Shown piece after piece: positions 33,765-34,500 of a stretch of DNA of 34,500 nt (positions within the stretch are counted from its first letter, which is position 1; each line of letters starts with the position of its first letter). The translations under genes and the position numbers were made by a program. The notes beneath the pieces were generated by a model that saw only the letters and a program-made list of their open reading frames with translations, ran no database searches and was not told the origin of the DNA. This DNA is from Salinivirgaceae bacterium (GTDB taxonomy: Bacteria > Bacteroidota > Bacteroidia > Bacteroidales > SZUA-534): positions 1 through 34,500 of the forward strand of contig JAEEPS010000029.1 in the NCBI GenBank assembly GCA_016284875.1. Direction: 5' to 3'.

Positions 33765-34073
33765 TTGAATTTCAAATTAGATTTTTCTCTACTCCGAAAG
33801 TTGGCGAAGATACACAACAAACACTATTGGCAAGTCAAGGTTCGTGATATTTTCCAAAAAACACTGAATTTTTCAGCAGACAGGAACGCCATCGAGACAT
33901 CGGTAACCAAACAAATATTGATTATCAATGAATTAAAGCACAAAAGCAGACGTTTCAGCATCTGTAAAAATAGAACCACACTATTTTATATAAGAAAGGC
34001 TTTCTCTTCATTTTTTGATATATTTGCCATCGGTTTTAGAAAAGTATATTTTTAATTATACAATTTTAATAAT
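33765..34073. other. Divergent intergenic region
   Basis: 309 bp, AT-rich. It contains the leftward promoter candidate for the SUI1-SNF2 unit (33805-33833, TTG-N18-TATCTTCG) and the rightward -7 box of the aldolase gene. A 96-codon ORF over it has no protein-like pattern and is rejected. Confidence 0.5.
34019..34026 (+). promoter_or_regulatory. -7 box for the aldolase gene
   Basis: TATATTTG matches TAnnTTTG exactly, 47 bp before the ATG at 34074. No strong -33 element is seen. Confidence 0.5.
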
Positions 34074-34500
34074 ATGGTAAACTACAAAGATTTAGGCTTG
34101 GTTAACACCCGTGAGATGTTTGCCAAAGCAGTTAAAGGCGGATACGCTATCCCGGCCTTCAACTTCAACACAATGGAACAAATGCAGGCTATTGTTATGG
34201 CCGCAGTTGAGACCAAATCGCCTGTCATTATGCAGGTATCGAAAGGCGCTCGCAACTACGCTAACGGCACCATCCTTCGCAACCTGGCAAAAGGCGCCGT
34301 TGAGTACGCTAAAGAACTTGGCTGCCCCAATCCGCAGATTGTTCTTCACCTTGACCACGGCGACAGCTTCGAGCTCTGCAAGGACTGCATCGACAACGGT
34401 TTCTCATCGGTTATGATTGACGGCTCGTCGCTGCCATACGAAGAGAACATAAAGTTGACAAAGAAGGTTGTTGAATACGCTCATCAATTCGACGTTACCG
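34074..34500 (+). CDS. fba: Class II fructose-bisphosphate aldolase, 5' part
   Basis: The first 142 residues are in the window; the frame is open at the edge. A cytoplasmic zinc aldolase of glycolysis and gluconeogenesis that splits fructose 1,6-bisphosphate. Visible signs: GGYAIPAFNFNTMEQMQAIVMAA (about 22-44), VIMQVSKGARNYA, and the catalytic HLDHGDSFE (Asp94, Zn-ligand His95), followed by the FSSVMIDGSSLPYEENI block typical of the class II family. Zinc ligands in the C-terminal half are beyond the window. Confidence 0.94.
   Translation, partial: MVNYKDLGLVNTREMFAKAVKGGYAIPAFNFNTMEQMQAIVMAAVETKSPVIMQVSKGARNYANGTILRNLAKGAVEYAKELGCPNPQIVLHLDHGDSFELCKDCIDNGFSSVMIDGSSLPYEENIKLTKKVVEYAHQFDVT

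Noticed and set aside
33765..34055. 96-codon ORF in the SUI1-aldolase intergenic region
   Set aside because: It spans both promoters, starts without ATG and shows no protein-like pattern.
1..34500. DGR reverse transcriptase, accessory Avd gene or template repeat
   Set aside because: Looked for because of the variable C-termini at 2472-3394. No reverse transcriptase motif or non-coding copy of the 141-bp segment was recognised in the window.

Overview
The window looks like chromosome from a member of the Bacteroidota, most likely Bacteroidales. Evidence: a secreted C10 protease with a C-terminal type IX secretion sorting domain; several proteins of families largely confined to this phylum (DUF4290, DUF3078, DUF4369/DUF5106 thioredoxin-like proteins, a lipoprotein with a Fibrobacter-succinogenes-major-paralogue-type domain); TPR-fused signalling proteins; and promoter -7 boxes of the phylum's TAnnTTTG type with poor Shine-Dalgarno sites. 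No rRNA, tRNA, CRISPR array, insertion sequence, integrase or phage gene was recognised. The genus cannot be set from the sequence alone.

Layout. 1-903: 3' part of a GAF-PAS sensory protein and a shared terminator. 925-4381 (minus): two tandem paralogous surface-type proteins followed by a cytosolic dipeptidase (pepD). 4548-5969: a TlpA-like thioredoxin lipoprotein. 6014-6493 (minus): a hotdog thioesterase. 6836-9417: a doubtful acidic ORF, a PepSY-like lipoprotein and a Na/Pi cotransporter-PhoU fusion. 9425-16687 (minus): a TPR-SpoIIE phosphatase, a TPR protein ending in a histidine-kinase dimerisation domain, and dipeptidyl peptidase IV. 16952-19265: an alpha/beta hydrolase-LysM protein and the lytic transglycosylase MltG. 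19353-22175 (minus): a membrane-anchored AAA+ ATPase coupled to a small VanZ-like membrane protein, then a hybrid histidine kinase. 22304-24849: a DUF3078 outer-membrane protein and a thioredoxin-like DUF5106 protein. 24901-29345 (minus): T9SS C10 protease, SpmA-SpmB fusion and a TlpA-type thioredoxin. 29722-30393: DUF4290 protein. 30484-33764 (minus): an SNF2 helicase coupled to a SUI1/YciH factor. 34074-end: class II fructose-bisphosphate aldolase, cut by the window edge.

Much of the content concerns the cell envelope and extracellular protein or peptide use (DPP IV, PepD, C10 protease), thiol-disulfide chemistry (three thioredoxin-fold proteins), peptidoglycan (MltG, LysM hydrolase) and signalling.

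The most notable observation is the pair of tandem paralogues at 2433-4381. Their C-terminal 47 codons (2472-2612 and 3254-3394) follow a 45-bp identical block and differ at 23 codons. In 21 of those, both copies carry an NNC or NNT codon, the set produced when AAC/AAT codons are mutated at adenines. This resembles the variable repeats of diversity-generating retroelements in C-type-lectin-like targets, but no reverse transcriptase or template repeat is in the window. Other points for a second look: a hybrid kinase whose receiver has lost its phosphoacceptor Asp (Glu instead) and acidic pair (Asn-Asn), a TPR 'kinase' that stops after the DHp helices with no ATPase domain beside a TPR phosphatase, an intrinsic terminator directly before the Na/Pi transporter start codon, and a start/stop-coupled SpmAB-C10 protease pair.
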